A DNA stretch of 64,000 nucleotides from Lepus europaeus (Eukaryota > Chordata > Mammalia > Lagomorpha > Leporidae), in contig NC_084850.1 of NCBI RefSeq assembly GCF_033115175.1, positions 102,115,439 to 102,179,438 of the forward strand, given 5' to 3'. The notes under the pieces are model-generated. The model ran no database searches. It saw nothing but the letters and a program-made list of their open reading frames with translations, and had not been told where the DNA came from. Made by a program: the position numbers and the translations under genes. Below are positions 45,777 to 55,715 of this stretch, piece by piece; within the stretch, counting starts at the first letter, position 1, and each line of letters begins with the position of its first letter.

Positions 45777-46093
45777 GGGGTCGGTGTTAACCTGCCACAT
45801 GTGACACCAGCATCCCATACTGGTGCCAGATCAAGTCTCAGCTGCTCCACTTCCAGTCCAGCTCCCTGCTTATGTGGAGGGGGAAAGCAGCAAATGATGG
45901 CCCAAGTGCTTGCGCCCCTGCACCCAGGTAGGAGACCCAGGTGAAGTTTCTGGCTCCTGGCTTCAGCCTGATCCAGCCCTGGCCATTGCAGCCTTTTGGG
46001 GAGTGAATCAATGGATGAAGGAGACTCTCTCTCTCCCTCTCTCCCTCTGTTAGTCTGCCTTTCAAATAAATTTAAAAAATCTTTTAAAAAAAA
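45777..46093 (+). mobile_element. C-repeat SINE
   Basis: 'aggggtcggtgttaacctgc' head; tail 'ctttcaaataaatttaaaa'. Confidence 0.88.
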
Positions 46094-46124
46094 GCAGGAA
46101 TATTGGACATAAAGAATGTAAGGG

Positions 46125-46447
46125 AAGGCTGCTACTGTGGCATAGCAGGTAAAGCTGCCGCCTACCGTGCCAGCATCCCATATGGGCACCAGTTCCTGTC
46201 CCAGCTGCTCCACTTCCAATCCAGCTCTCTGCAATGGCCTGCGAAAGTATTAGAGAATGGCCCAAGTCCTTGGGCCCCTGCACCCGCGTGGGAGACCCGG
46301 AAGAAGCTCCTGGCTCCAGACTAGGCCAGCTCCAGCTGTGACATCCATTTGGGGAGTGAACCAGAGAAGGGAAGACCTCTTTCTCTCTATCTGCTTCTGT
46401 CTCTTTGTAACTCTGCTTTTCAAATAACTAAGTAAATATTTAAAAAA
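46125..46447 (+). mobile_element. C-repeat SINE (stack, lower)
   Basis: TSD 'aaagaatgtaaggg' (46111-46124 and 46448-46461). Confidence 0.94.
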
Positions 46448-46461
46448 AAAAGAATGTAAGG

Positions 46462-46818
46462 GGGCCAACGCCATGGCATAGGCAGTTAAGCTGATGCCTG
46501 CAATACTGGCATCTCATACGGGCCCTGGTTCAAGTCCCAGCTGTTCCACTTCCAATCCAGCTCTCTGCTAATGCTCCTGGGGAAAAAAATGAAAGATGGC
46601 CCAAGTTCTTGGGCCCCTGCCACCCATGTGGAAGACCTGGAAGAAACTCCTGTCTCCTGGCTTTGGGTAGTGAACCAGTAGGTAGAAGATATCCTCTTTC
46701 CTCTCCTCTCCTCTCCTCTCCTCTCCTCTCCTCTCCTCTCCTCTCTCTCTCTCTCTCTCTCCCCTCCCCTTTCTCTGTAACTCTGCCTTTCAAATAAATA
46801 AACCCTTTAAAAAAAAAA
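46462..46818 (+). mobile_element. C-repeat SINE (stack, middle) with (CCTCT)n
   Basis: Starts immediately after the previous TSD. The pyrimidine stretch is a (CTCTC) pentamer array, 46698-46744. Confidence 0.93.
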
Positions 46819-46822
46819 GACT

Positions 46823-47148
46823 CGGCCAGCGCCGTGGCTCACTAGGCTAATCCTCCGCCTACAGTGCTGGCACACCGGGTTCTAGCCCCGGTTGGGGCGC
46901 CGGGTTCTGTCCCGGTTGCTCCTCTTCCAGGCCAGCTCTCTGCTGTGGCCTGGGAGTGCAGTGGAGGATGGCCCAGGTCCTTGGGCCCTGCACCCACATG
47001 GGAGACCAGGAGAAGCCCCTGGCTCCTGGCTTCGGATTAGCGCGGTGCGCCGGCCACAGCGGCCATTGCAGGGGTAAACCAATGGAAAAGGAAGACCTTT
47101 CTCTCTGTCTCTCTCTCTCACTGTCCACTCTGCCTGTCAAAAAAAAAA
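46823..47148 (+). mobile_element. C-repeat SINE (stack, upper), GC-rich
   Basis: Flanked by 'aaaaaaagact'-like repeats (ending 46822 and near 47152). Confidence 0.92.
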
Positions 47149-47853
47149 AGACTATAAGAGCAAAGAATCAGAAAAGGCAGAAGATGGGCAGCTCAGAGAC
47201 AGCATACTGCATTGGACCAGAGAGTGCAGCTCACTTTACCAAGATTAAAGAAAAGGTAGAAGCCATCAAAGATTCTGCTTTGCTGGAAACATGTCTGCCA
47301 AATTTAATTCAAGAAGGAATGTTATGCAAGAGAAAGACGCTCTATTGCAGTATTTCAATTCTGTGTTTCTGGTGACTCTTCCTTTACAAATAAGTTCCCT
47401 TGGGAAGCCCCTCAAGAAGCACAGCAGTTCATGGCACAGGCAGGAAGACAATTCCACCCAGTACCCCCACAGCACGCTTTCAGTGCAGACAATTGAGACG
47501 CTGGACACTGTTGGGGATGGTAGTTTCTCAGGTTAGTCATCTGGTTGTTGATTAGTACTGCCTTATTTAGGGATGTTCCCCCCTGCCCCATCACAGACTT
47601 CTTTGAAAACAACATCACCAGAACTCTCAAACTGTGCATCATATCACAACTCAAAAATAAATAAAAACCAGAATCAGCAAGAAAAAAGAGCGCCAGAAAA
47701 CCATGAGGGAGACTTCAAAAAGGAAGGGAAGATAGACTGAGTTTTCAAGATGATATTCAAGATAAAAATATTTGGAATGCAAATTCTGCTCAGATGTAGT
47801 GAGATAAGTACAATATTTGCAATCAGCATTCCTTGTCTTAAATAAAATTTAAT
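47149..47853. other. unidentified 700-bp sequence, possible retrocopy
   Basis: A plus-strand frame reads SAAHFTKIKEKVEAIKDSALL near 47220-47290, and another runs 47291-47536. It ends AT-rich with 'aaataaataaaaacc' (47656). I cannot name a source gene; no splice signals support an exon. Confidence 0.3.
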
Positions 47854-48503
47854 CCCGGTTCCAGTGGTACAGTGCAGCAGGTTAAGTTGCTGCTTGCAAC
47901 ACTGGCATCCTACATCAGAGCCCTAGTTCCAGTCCTGGCTGCTCTGCCTCCAATCCAGCTCCCTGCTAATGCACCTGGGAAAGCAGCAGAGGATGGCCCA
48001 AGTACTAGGGCCCTTGTCACCCATGTGGGAGACCGGGATGGAGTTCCAGGGTCCTGGGCTTCCGCCTGGACCAGCCCTGTTAGGAAACTGGCGTAGTTTT
48101 GGCCAGGTGGCCACATGGCCCAACCTCTGTGGTCAAGCTCCACCCCCATCCTAATGGGATTCGCTGCTCCGGCTTCCCTGCCCGCCCCCAGGCAAAGTTT
48201 TAAAAGGGCCTGTTCCTGCACAGCTCTCTGCTCTCTTCTATCCTCACTAGCTCCTCTCCTCTCTGTTTCTCTCTTATACTTTCTCTCTCTTTCCCTTCGC
48301 CGCCCCTTCACTCCGGTCTGTTGGGTGTTCCCCAATAAACCCCTTCCCTTACTCCGGTGTTCGGTGTGTTTTGTGACGGCTAACATTAATATATAACAAG
48401 CCCCAACTACTGCGGCCATTTGGGGAGTGAATTAGTAGATGAAAGATCTCTCTCTCTCTCTCTCTCGCTTTCAAATAAATAAATAAATAAATATTTTTTA
48501 AAA
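47854..48503 (+). mobile_element. C-repeat SINE interrupted by a solo LTR
   Basis: The body stops at 'cctggaccagccc' (48077) and resumes 'agccccaactactgcggcc' (48399). Tail 'ctttcaaataaataaataa'. Confidence 0.92.
48078..48398 (+). mobile_element. solo LTR, 321 bp, inside a SINE
   Basis: Starts TGTTAGGAAACTGG and ends ATATAACA, flanked by the 5-bp repeat 'agccc' (48073-48077 and 48399-48403). A 'gttttaaaagggcc' TATA-like box (48198) and 'aataaacccc' polyadenylation signal (48332) fit plus orientation. It must be younger than its host SINE. Confidence 0.9.
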
Positions 48504-48945
48504 AATTCAACCAACTAAAATTCTACTAAGGAAGTGGGATTGCTTTCTTTTTTTTTTTTTTTTCAACTAATCTATATCATAAGGTGTCTTTCATCCTGCT
48601 TCTAGGGTGTGAGCTAAAATTGTCTAACTTAAAAAAATCAAAATCTAAAATAACTGAATGGCTGCTAAGTCCTTGCATATGGTAATTAACTGCTAAAAGC
48701 CAAAGCAATCCAAAATTCTGACACAACTTCCCTCCATCGGCTTTCTTATACAGTATTTCATGTACCTGCTTTCCAGATGTTCTCAGATGGCACATTTTGT
48801 TTGGAGGCATTTGGCTCTGTTGGGAAGTACCTTGTATATCACTGGGAACTCTGACTCTAGGTCGGAAACATTTTATTTAACCAATCATGAAGATTTAGCT
48901 TTCCTCTTATCATTCAAGGAAAATCTTGTCTTAATCATGCTTAAA
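48504..48945 (-). pseudogene. possible poly(A)-tailed retrocopy, unidentified
   Basis: On the minus strand the sequence ends with a run of about 16 A (plus-strand T-run at 48549-48564). A 77-codon frame (48577-48810) starts MPPNKMCHLRTSGKQ. No TSD and no source gene were recognised, so this is only a suggestion. Confidence 0.3.
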
Positions 48946-48975
48946 CAATGAGTGAGGCGCAGGTGTCAGTGCTGA

Positions 48976-49701
48976 TGTTAGGTAGGAAGTCAGTTATGAG
49001 CTTATGTGTGTGTGACAAAGGCCTAAAGAGAAGACATCTATGTCCAGCATATGCATCTGCATTTCAAAGTCATCCTGACAATGTTTCAGGGGCAGCCCAG
49101 TATTCGCATCCTGCCCTGCCCCCTTCTACCTGATAACCTGCCAGGTGGAGGTCCCCGCCCCTTCTGCCTGACAAATCTTCCACAATCTCCCAGGTGCAGC
49201 CCAGTATCTGCATTTCAAACACTGTGCTCCCGATCCCCATTCTCCAGGGGGTCTAGCTCACCCTTCCTCTAAACTCAGGATGGCGCCAGCTAGGCTTCCT
49301 CTGGTCTGATACCTTCAGGGGAAAACCCAGATAGAAGTTTTCCTATTTACATCCAAAAAGCCCTTTGTTCCAAGAGGAGCAGAGGTGGGGAAGCAAGACC
49401 CATCTCCTTAAAAATCCCTGGCCTCAACCAGACTGCGCGCTCAGCCCTCTGCCTCTCTGCTGAGCCGGCCACCTGCCTGGCCAGGTGTAATCTCTACCCA
49501 ACCATGTAACCTCCCCCCCCCCCCCGCCCCAGTCCGAGTGACTGGGCACTCTCTCTCAGGTCCTGTCTGGAGAGGTGCCCATCCGTTCTTATGGATGTCC
49601 CTTCCCTAATAAACCTCGCTACTTTTACTTTCCACTACTCTGTCTCACGCCTGAATTCTTTCTTGCGCGAAGATGAGAACCCTGCAATTTCTCCGGTAAC
49701 A
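48976..49701 (+). mobile_element. solo LTR, 726 bp, gammaretrovirus-like (class I)
   Basis: Starts TGTTAGGTAGG and ends CCGGTAACA. It is flanked by the 4-bp repeat 'ctga' (48972-48975 and 49702-49705), the TSD size typical of class I elements. Near-direct repeats ('aggtgcagcccagtatctgc' and 'ggggcagcccagtattcgc') lie in U3. TATA-like 'ccttaaaaatccc' (49408), polyadenylation signal 'aataaacctcgc' (49607). A C14 run lies at about 49507-49521. Confidence 0.88.
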
Positions 49702-49705
49702 CTGA

Positions 49706-50045
49706 TAACTCCACTTCTAATCCAGCCATCTGCTAATGTGGGTGAGAAGCAACAGTGCTTGAGCGCTTGAGTCCCTGCCACTCACGTGGGAGATCTGGAT
49801 GGCTTCAGCCTGGCCCAGCCCTGGCTATCGCAGTCATTTAGGGAATGAACTAGCAGAAGGAAGATTCGCGCTCTCTCTCCCTCCCTCCCTTCCTCCCTCC
49901 CTCTCTCCCTCTCTCCCTCTCCTTTCCTCCCTCCTCTCTCTCCCCCTCCCTCTCTCCCTCTCTCTCTTTCTCCCTCTCTCCCTCTCCTTTCCTCCCTCCT
50001 TCTCTGTCACTCTGCCTTTCGAATAAATAAATAAGTTTTTAAAAA
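49706..50045 (+). mobile_element. C-repeat SINE, 5' part cut off by the LTR
   Basis: 'ccacttctaatccagccatc' body. The pyrimidine stretch is an unusually long (CCCT/CTCT)n (49876-50006); tail 'ctttcgaataaataaat'. A few bases left of the LTR (about 48958-48975) may be its head. Confidence 0.87.
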
Positions 50046-50068
50046 TAAATCTCTTAAAAAACTAAATC

Positions 50069-50500
50069 ATGAAACCTTGACCCAAGTCACTCCATTTTGT
50101 CCTTGTCCTGGATGTCTTCTACTGTTCCTAACCAGTCTCACAACCACTATCTATTCAAAAACTAATCTTGTAAAAATGTTATCTACAAGACTTGTTTACA
50201 TTAAGTTGGGGGTTGGGGGTTGGGGGTTGGGGGAAGGTGTTCCATGCCCCAGGAGATAAGCCTAAGCTTGCTTGCTCTAGCTTCTGGAACAAATGCTCGG
50301 CTCAACGGCTAGTTTTGTAATTAACTGTCAGCAGGATGTGGTTTTTGCCTTTATAAGCTCACTCCTGAACTCAATCAGGGCTGCATGATTTGGAGAACAC
50401 CTGCCCCCTTGCAGCTGCTGCCGGCTTTCAGAAATAAAGACTCCATAATTCGGCCCTGAGACTTCGGCGTCTTCTGTAATTCGCTGTTCTGAATGTAACA
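50069..50500 (+). mobile_element. LTR-like block with G-rich repeat
   Basis: Has 'gcctttataagctcac' (TATA, 50349), 'gaaataaagactcc' (polyadenylation, 50432) and ends 'gaatgtaaca'. The start is uncertain (TGAAACC at 50070 or TGTTATC at 50177) and no TSD is clear. Confidence 0.6.
50204..50233 (+). repeat. (GGGGGTT)4 tandem repeat
   Basis: Four G5 runs separated by TT, inside the LTR-like block; this meets the usual G-quadruplex pattern. Confidence 0.9.
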
Positions 50501-50636
50501 AAACAATGAATGAAAAAGTCTTTTGAAAAAGAAAAATAGCGCACAGGAGACTTGTAATAGCATTTCTGATCAGGTAGTTGAAGAGGTAGTTTCCATCACT
50601 CATTTAATTATTTATCAAAAAAAATTTCTTGGGGTG

Positions 50637-50866
50637 GACATTTAGCCTAGAGGTCAAAGCACCAGTTAAGATGCCTGTGTCCGTTATCAGAGTACTCAGC
50701 TCAAGTAATTGAATTCCTGCTACCCATGTAGGAGACGCGGATGGAGTGACTCCTCTGCTCCCAACTTCTGCCTGGCCCAGTCCCAGGCATTACAGGTATT
50801 TGGGGAGTGAAACTATGGATGAATGAGTGCTCACTCTCTCACTCTCAAATAACTTTTCAAAAATGT
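50637..50866 (+). mobile_element. C-repeat SINE, oldest subfamily
   Basis: 'gggtggacatttagcctaga' head; tail 'ctctcaaataacttttc'. Confidence 0.8.
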
Positions 50867-50876
50867 TTCTTGAGGG

Positions 50877-51096
50877 ACAGGTAGTTGGTACAGTGGTTAA
50901 GTTGTTGTATGGGACACCCACATCCCATATCAGAGTGTCTGGTTCAAGTCCCACGTAGTCTGCTTCTGATCCAGCTTCCAGCTAATGCGCACTGCCGCCC
51001 ACATGAGAGACCCAGACTGAGTTCCAGACTCCTGGCTTCGGCCTGGTCCAGCCTTGGTTGCTGTGGGTATTTGGGCAGTGAACCAGTGAATGGAAG

Positions 51097-51144
<48 letters not shown>

Positions 51145-51176
51145 TCTCCACTTCAAATAAATTGAGAGTAAAGAAT
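50877..51176 (+). mobile_element. C-repeat SINE, old
   Basis: Stacked behind the previous copy ('tttcttg' at both borders). (CT)n 51098-51140. Confidence 0.85.
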
Positions 51177-51507
51177 TGTATTTTAAAAAGGTTTGATGGC
51201 CATCTAGTGACAGGAACTCTTTACTATAAAGTAATATTGATTTCTCTGAATAGGCATCGTAACTCACTAACTGTACTTCCTGCTCTCTGTGTATTCTCGG
51301 AATACATGAGATGAACCTAGACGTCAAAGTTTCAAGCTATGTAGGATTGCTGACCAATGTGCCTACCTCCTAAAACTTAACGCTGATATTTTCTTCTCTT
51401 TTTACTTTCTTTCATCCTAATATTTATCTATTTACACTTAGGAGCTTCCTAAAATTCACAGGAAAATAAGGGCAACAACTAAATGATCAAATAAAAAAAA
51501 AAAACTT
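51177..51507. other. unclassified sequence
   Basis: About 330 bp, AT-rich; nothing recognised. Confidence 0.35.
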
Positions 51508-51833
51508 GGGGCCAGCGCTGTGTCACAGCAGGTTAACGCCCTGGCCTGAAGTGCTGGCATCCCATATGGGCACCGGTTCTAGTCCCGGCTGCTCCTCTTC
51601 TGATCCAGCTCTCTGCTATGGCCTGGGAAAGCAGTAGAAGATGGCCCAACTCCTTGGACCCCTGCAGCTGCTGCGTGGGAGACCCAGAAGAAGCTCCTGG
51701 CTCCTGGCTTCGGATCCGCACAGCTCCGGCATCTGGGGAGTGAACCAGCGGATGGAAGACCTCTCTCTCTATCTCTGCCTCTCTCTGCAGCTCTTTCAAA
51801 TAAATAAAATCTTTAAAAAAAAAAACAAATAAA
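51508..51833 (+). mobile_element. C-repeat SINE
   Basis: 'ggggccagcgctgtgtcac' head, 'ggcctgaagtgctggcatcc', tail 'tttcaaataaataaaatc'. Confidence 0.92.
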
Positions 51834-51837
51834 AAAA

Positions 51838-52042
51838 CTGGAGTGTAACACATACAAAAGCAAACAACCCAATTAAAAAAAAGGATTTAAATAAACATTT
51901 CTCCAAAGGAGATATATAAATGGCCAATAAACACATGCAAGGGTAGTCAACATCACTAATCATGAGAGAAATGCAAATCAAACTACAATGGGATGTCATC
52001 TCACACCCATTAATATGATTACTATAAAAAGAAAAAGCATAT
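51838..52042 (+). mobile_element. L1M ORF2 fragment (part 1)
   Basis: 'aaacatttctccaaaggaga', 'aatggccaataaacacatgc' and 'gagaaatgcaaatcaaacta' are sense ORF2 C-terminal words. Confidence 0.85.
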
Positions 52043-52045
52043 AGG

Positions 52046-52298
52046 GGCAGGCATTGTGGCACACTGGGTTAAGCCACCTGCATCCCCTATTGGGGTGCCA
52101 GCTCAAGTTCCTGTTACTGTTTCTGATTCTGCTCCCTGCTAATGTGCCTAGGAAGCAATAGATGATAGCTTAAGTGCTTGAGTCCCTGCCACCCATGTGG
52201 GAGACCCAGATGGAGTTCCTGTCTTATGGCATCAGCCTGGCGGAACACCAGTTGTTGTGGGCATTTGGGGAATGAACCAGCAGATGAAAGAGATATCC

Positions 52299-52329
<31 letters not shown>

Positions 52330-52398
52330 CCTCTTTCTCTTTCTCCCCCTGTCCTTCTCTCTCTGTTGCTCTGCCTTTCAAACAAATAAATATAAAAA
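52046..52398 (+). mobile_element. C-repeat SINE inside L1
   Basis: 'ggggcaggcattgtggcaca' head, long pyrimidine stretch 52297-52365, tail 'ctttcaaacaaataaat'; flanks share 'aaaaagaaaaa'. Confidence 0.9.
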
Positions 52399-52584
52399 AA
52401 GAAAAAACACTCAATGCAGAATCCTATACCCAACAAAGATATTGTTTAGAAAGGAAGGAGAAATGAAGATAATCTCAGATGAAAGAAAACAAAAAAGAAA
52501 AAATGTGGACAGTAAAACTAAACTAAAAGAATGACTAGGTAAGTTCCCTAAACCGAAAAGGAGTGATTAAAAATGGAATCTTGG
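52399..52584 (+). mobile_element. L1M 3' fragment (part 2)
   Basis: 'gcagaatcctatacccaaca' and 'aaggagaaatgaagataatc' are L1 3'-region words; continues at 52944. Confidence 0.65.
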
Positions 52585-52927
52585 GGCCGGCGCCGTGGCT
52601 TAACAGGCTAATCCTCCACCTTACAGCGCCGGCACACCGGGTTCTAGTCCCGGTTGGGGCGCCGGATTCTCTCCCAGTTGCCCCTCTTCCAGGCCAGCTC
52701 TCTGCTATGGCCTGGGAAGGCAGTGGAGGATGGCCCAAGTGCTTGGGCCCTGCACCCGCATGGGAGACCAGGAGAAGCACCTGGCTCCTGGCTTCAGATC
52801 AGCACGATGCGCCGGCCGCAGCGGCCATTGGAGGGTGAACCAACGGCAAAAAGGAAGACCTTTCTCTCTCTCTCTCTCTCTCTCACTATCCACTCTGCCT
52901 GTCAAAAAATAATAAATAAATAAAAAT
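52585..52927 (+). mobile_element. C-repeat SINE, young
   Basis: TSD 'aaaaatggaatcttgg' (52569-52584 and 52928-52943). Confidence 0.96.
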
Positions 52928-52943
52928 AAAAATGGAATCTTGG

Positions 52944-53270
52944 AACACCAGATAGGAACAAAGAACACAGAAAGCAAAAATATGGGTAAATACAATAGAA
53001 TTTCCTTCTCCTCTTGAGTGTTCTAACTTATGTTTGGCAGCTACAGCAAAATTATAACACTGTTTGATGTGCTTTGACATGCATGTAGATGAAATAATTA
53101 ATATAAACAGAGGACAGCAAACAGGATTAAAAGGAGGCAAGATTTCTACACTTCACTCAAACTGGTAAAATGACAACAGCAGTGGACTGTGGTAAGTGAT
53201 GCGTACATAATGTAATACCTAGAGCAACCATTTAAAAAGCTATTTTAAACACACACACACACACACACAA
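52944..53270 (+). mobile_element. L1M 3' UTR fragment with (AC)n end
   Basis: 'gcagctacagcaaaattata' and 'aataaacagaggacagc'-like sequence after the SINE; ends with (CA)10 at 53250-53269. Confidence 0.6.
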
Positions 53271-53278
53271 CCAGTATA

Positions 53279-53578
53279 CAGGGGCCAGCATTGTGTTACA
53301 GTAGGTTAAGCCCCTGCTGGTGACACTGGCATTGCAAATGAATGCCCATTTGAGTCCCTGTTGCTTCATTTCCCATCCAACTCCTTGCTAACGCACCTGG
53401 GAAGGCAGTGGAAGACAGTCCACATGCTTGGGCCCCTGCACCCATGTAGGAGACCTGGATGGAGTTCCAGGCTCCTGGCTTCAGCATGGCCCAGCCCCGG
53501 ATGTTGCAGTCATCTAGGGAGTGAACCAGTGGATGGCAGATCTATCTTTCTATTTGGGGAGTGAACTAGCAATGAAAG

Positions 53579-53621
<43 letters not shown>

Positions 53622-53660
53622 GTCTGCCTCTATTTCAAATGAATAAATTAAAATTTGTAA
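53279..53660 (+). mobile_element. C-repeat SINE with internal duplication
   Basis: 'ggggagtgaac' with neighbouring bases occurs twice (53514 and 53554). (CT)n 53584-53618; tail 'atttcaaatgaataaatt'. Confidence 0.88.
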
Positions 53661-53735
53661 AAACAAAAACTGTAGCCCAATATCCATTATGAATACAGCG
53701 ACAAAAATTCTTAGTAAAACATTATGAAACAGAAT
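53661..53735 (+). mobile_element. L1 ORF2 fragment
   Basis: 'cccaatatccattatgaata' and 'caaaaattcttagtaaaac'; its continuation may be at 55101. Confidence 0.65.
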
Positions 53736-54489
53736 TGAGCAATAATAAGTAGATGAGGCAACTCCCTTGGCACGGGAATTCAAGATGCAGCAGTAGCTCA
53801 TCAAAGTGTTAACTTTTCAAGATTTCCATCATCCTAGAAGAGTCCGCCTTGGCTGTGGAATTCCATGCCCTCTGTGCTTGTTCTGCAATGACTGCCAGAT
53901 CTGCCGTCAGCAAATCTCTGCACCTCCTGATGAAAGAATGCTGGAAGCTGTCCAAGTCAAGAGGAAGAGAAAGCAAAAAGATTCCTTTCTTGGTAAATGG
54001 GAGTCTGGACAAATATTTACCTTGGATCCGCCTGTTACACTGGATCTCATCTCAAACTCTATAAATATTAGGTAAGAGAGAAGAACACAAGGCAGATGAA
54101 ATTTGGCCTTGATAGAAATGCTTTATTCAGCAGTGATGAACGAAAAAGTATTCATCAGCAGTTGTGACCTGCCAGGGTCACCACTTTAGAAGTGGCAGAG
54201 TGGGAAATGCACCCAGTCCCTAACCCCATGGCCATGCTTATGCTGCTACAGCACCACATTTCTTCTGACTTAGCTCAGGAAGTATAGTGAAGAGGGCCAT
54301 GTTTTAAGAAGATTCCTCTCTAACTCTCTAGCTCTTCAAAATTGACAGAACCTCTGGAAAATCTTTAACCTATACATTGTCTTCCTATCTCATTTCTGAA
54401 GTTATTGATTAATACACTTTCCACATTTAGAATATGCATGAAGGTATAAGCCTTTTATCTCTATTATAGAGATTGGGATGTGCTACAAT
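53736..54489. other. unidentified sequence with a Cys-rich open frame
   Basis: Plus-strand frame 53806-54075 (89 codons) contains CPLCLFCNDCQICRQQ. The opposite strand is also open (53809-54012). I cannot match either to a gene. The rest shows no repeat. It lies between two L1 pieces, so it may be an insertion. Confidence 0.35.
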
Positions 54490-54890
54490 TGAATATGATT
54501 TGGCTCCCCAACTCATGCATTTAAACCCTAAAGCCTTATTTTAATGGTAATAGACTACTGTAATGGTTGATGAATTAAAGGTGGAAACTTGATCCAATTG
54601 TGTTGTCTGGGAGTTGGGCCTAACGGTAGGTATTTAGGTTACTGAGGACTTGCCCTCAGAAGGTAGTTCTCAAGAGAGGGTTGTTTGAATGTTCTCTCTC
54701 CTTCCTGGTTCACCATGTTATCCTTCCTCTGCAAAAATTCACCACCCACTGCCCTCATCAGATGCTAGATCAATGGGGCCACTGGATCGTGGACTGTGAA
54801 TCTCCAAAACTGTAAGACATAATAAACCTTCTTCCTAAGGAGCTCCTCTCAGGTATTTATTGTAGTAACAAAAAGCTGACTAACAGTCTA
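54490..54890 (+). mobile_element. MaLR LTR (MST-like)
   Basis: Start 'tgaatatgatttggctcccc', 'gttgggcctaacggtaggta', end 'agacataataaaccttcttc'. Complete LTR architecture with polyadenylation signal. Confidence 0.78.
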
Positions 54891-55100
54891 GAAATCCAGC
54901 CATAAAACTTTGGGGAACTCTAAAAACAATGCAACAAAAAACAAAATTATCTCCCATGCCTTGACTCTGAGTCTTCCTACAATCCTTCTTAATGTTATAG
55001 AAATGTAATATTCTCTATTTATTGAGAATATGGCTCTTCTGTGATATGTGTATAGACACATTTGATTAAAACATGTAACAATGACAAAAGAATTGAGCAA

Positions 55101-55222
55101 TGTGCATTATACATCATGACCAAGTGAGGTTTTTTCCCTATGGATATGAGACCAGTTCATTATTCAAAAAGCAATCCATGTAATCCACATTAAGAGGATA
55201 AGGAAAAATAACATGATCATAT
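55101..55222 (+). mobile_element. L1 ORF2 fragment
   Basis: 'atcatgaccaagtgaggtt' and 'aagcaatccatgtaatccac' are RT-domain words in sense direction. Confidence 0.8.
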
Positions 55223-55500
55223 TGTCTTAGTCCATTTTGTACTGCTATAACAGAATACCTGAGACCATATGATTTTTGAAAAACAGAAATTTACACTCTC
55301 TCAGTTCTGGAGGCTGGGGAGTCCAAGATCAAGACACCAGCAGGTTAAGTCTCTGGTTCTCAGATGATGTCTCATTGCTGCATTCTGAGAGGAAGAACAC
55401 TGTGCCTCCACATGGCAGTAGAGCAAGACCTTTTCATTAGTAGCATTGATCTATTCATGAAGGGTGAGCCTTCGTGACCTCACATTAGGCCCCACATGAG
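55223..55500 (-). mobile_element. MaLR LTR
   Basis: 'tcttagtccattttgtactg', 'tctggaggctggggagtcc' and 'tattcatgaagggtgagcc' are the reverse-strand LTR in order. Confidence 0.8.
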
Positions 55501-55502
55501 TT

Positions 55503-55594
55503 AAATTCTCATGAGTTAAATATCCATTCCTAATGTAATAGTATTAACTATTACATTAACATTAGGAATGGATATATTTAACTCATGAGAATTT
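55503..55594. repeat. 92-bp near-perfect palindrome
   Basis: Left arm 55503-55542 (starting 'aaattctcatgagttaaata') is the reverse complement of the right arm 55547-55594, apart from about 6 and 2 extra bases on the right. The loop is 4 nt. It could form a hairpin or cruciform. Confidence 0.93.
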
Positions 55595-55628
55595 CATTTC
55601 TCATGCTCTGGGGAAAGTTAACATATAA

Positions 55629-55675
55629 TCTTTTTAAAATATGTATTTATTCATGTATTTATTTTGAAAGTCAGA

Positions 55676-55715
<40 letters not shown>

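Noticed and set aside
50204-50233. Interstitial telomere repeat
   Set aside because: The unit is GGGGGTT, not TTAGGG, and it lies in an LTR-like block.
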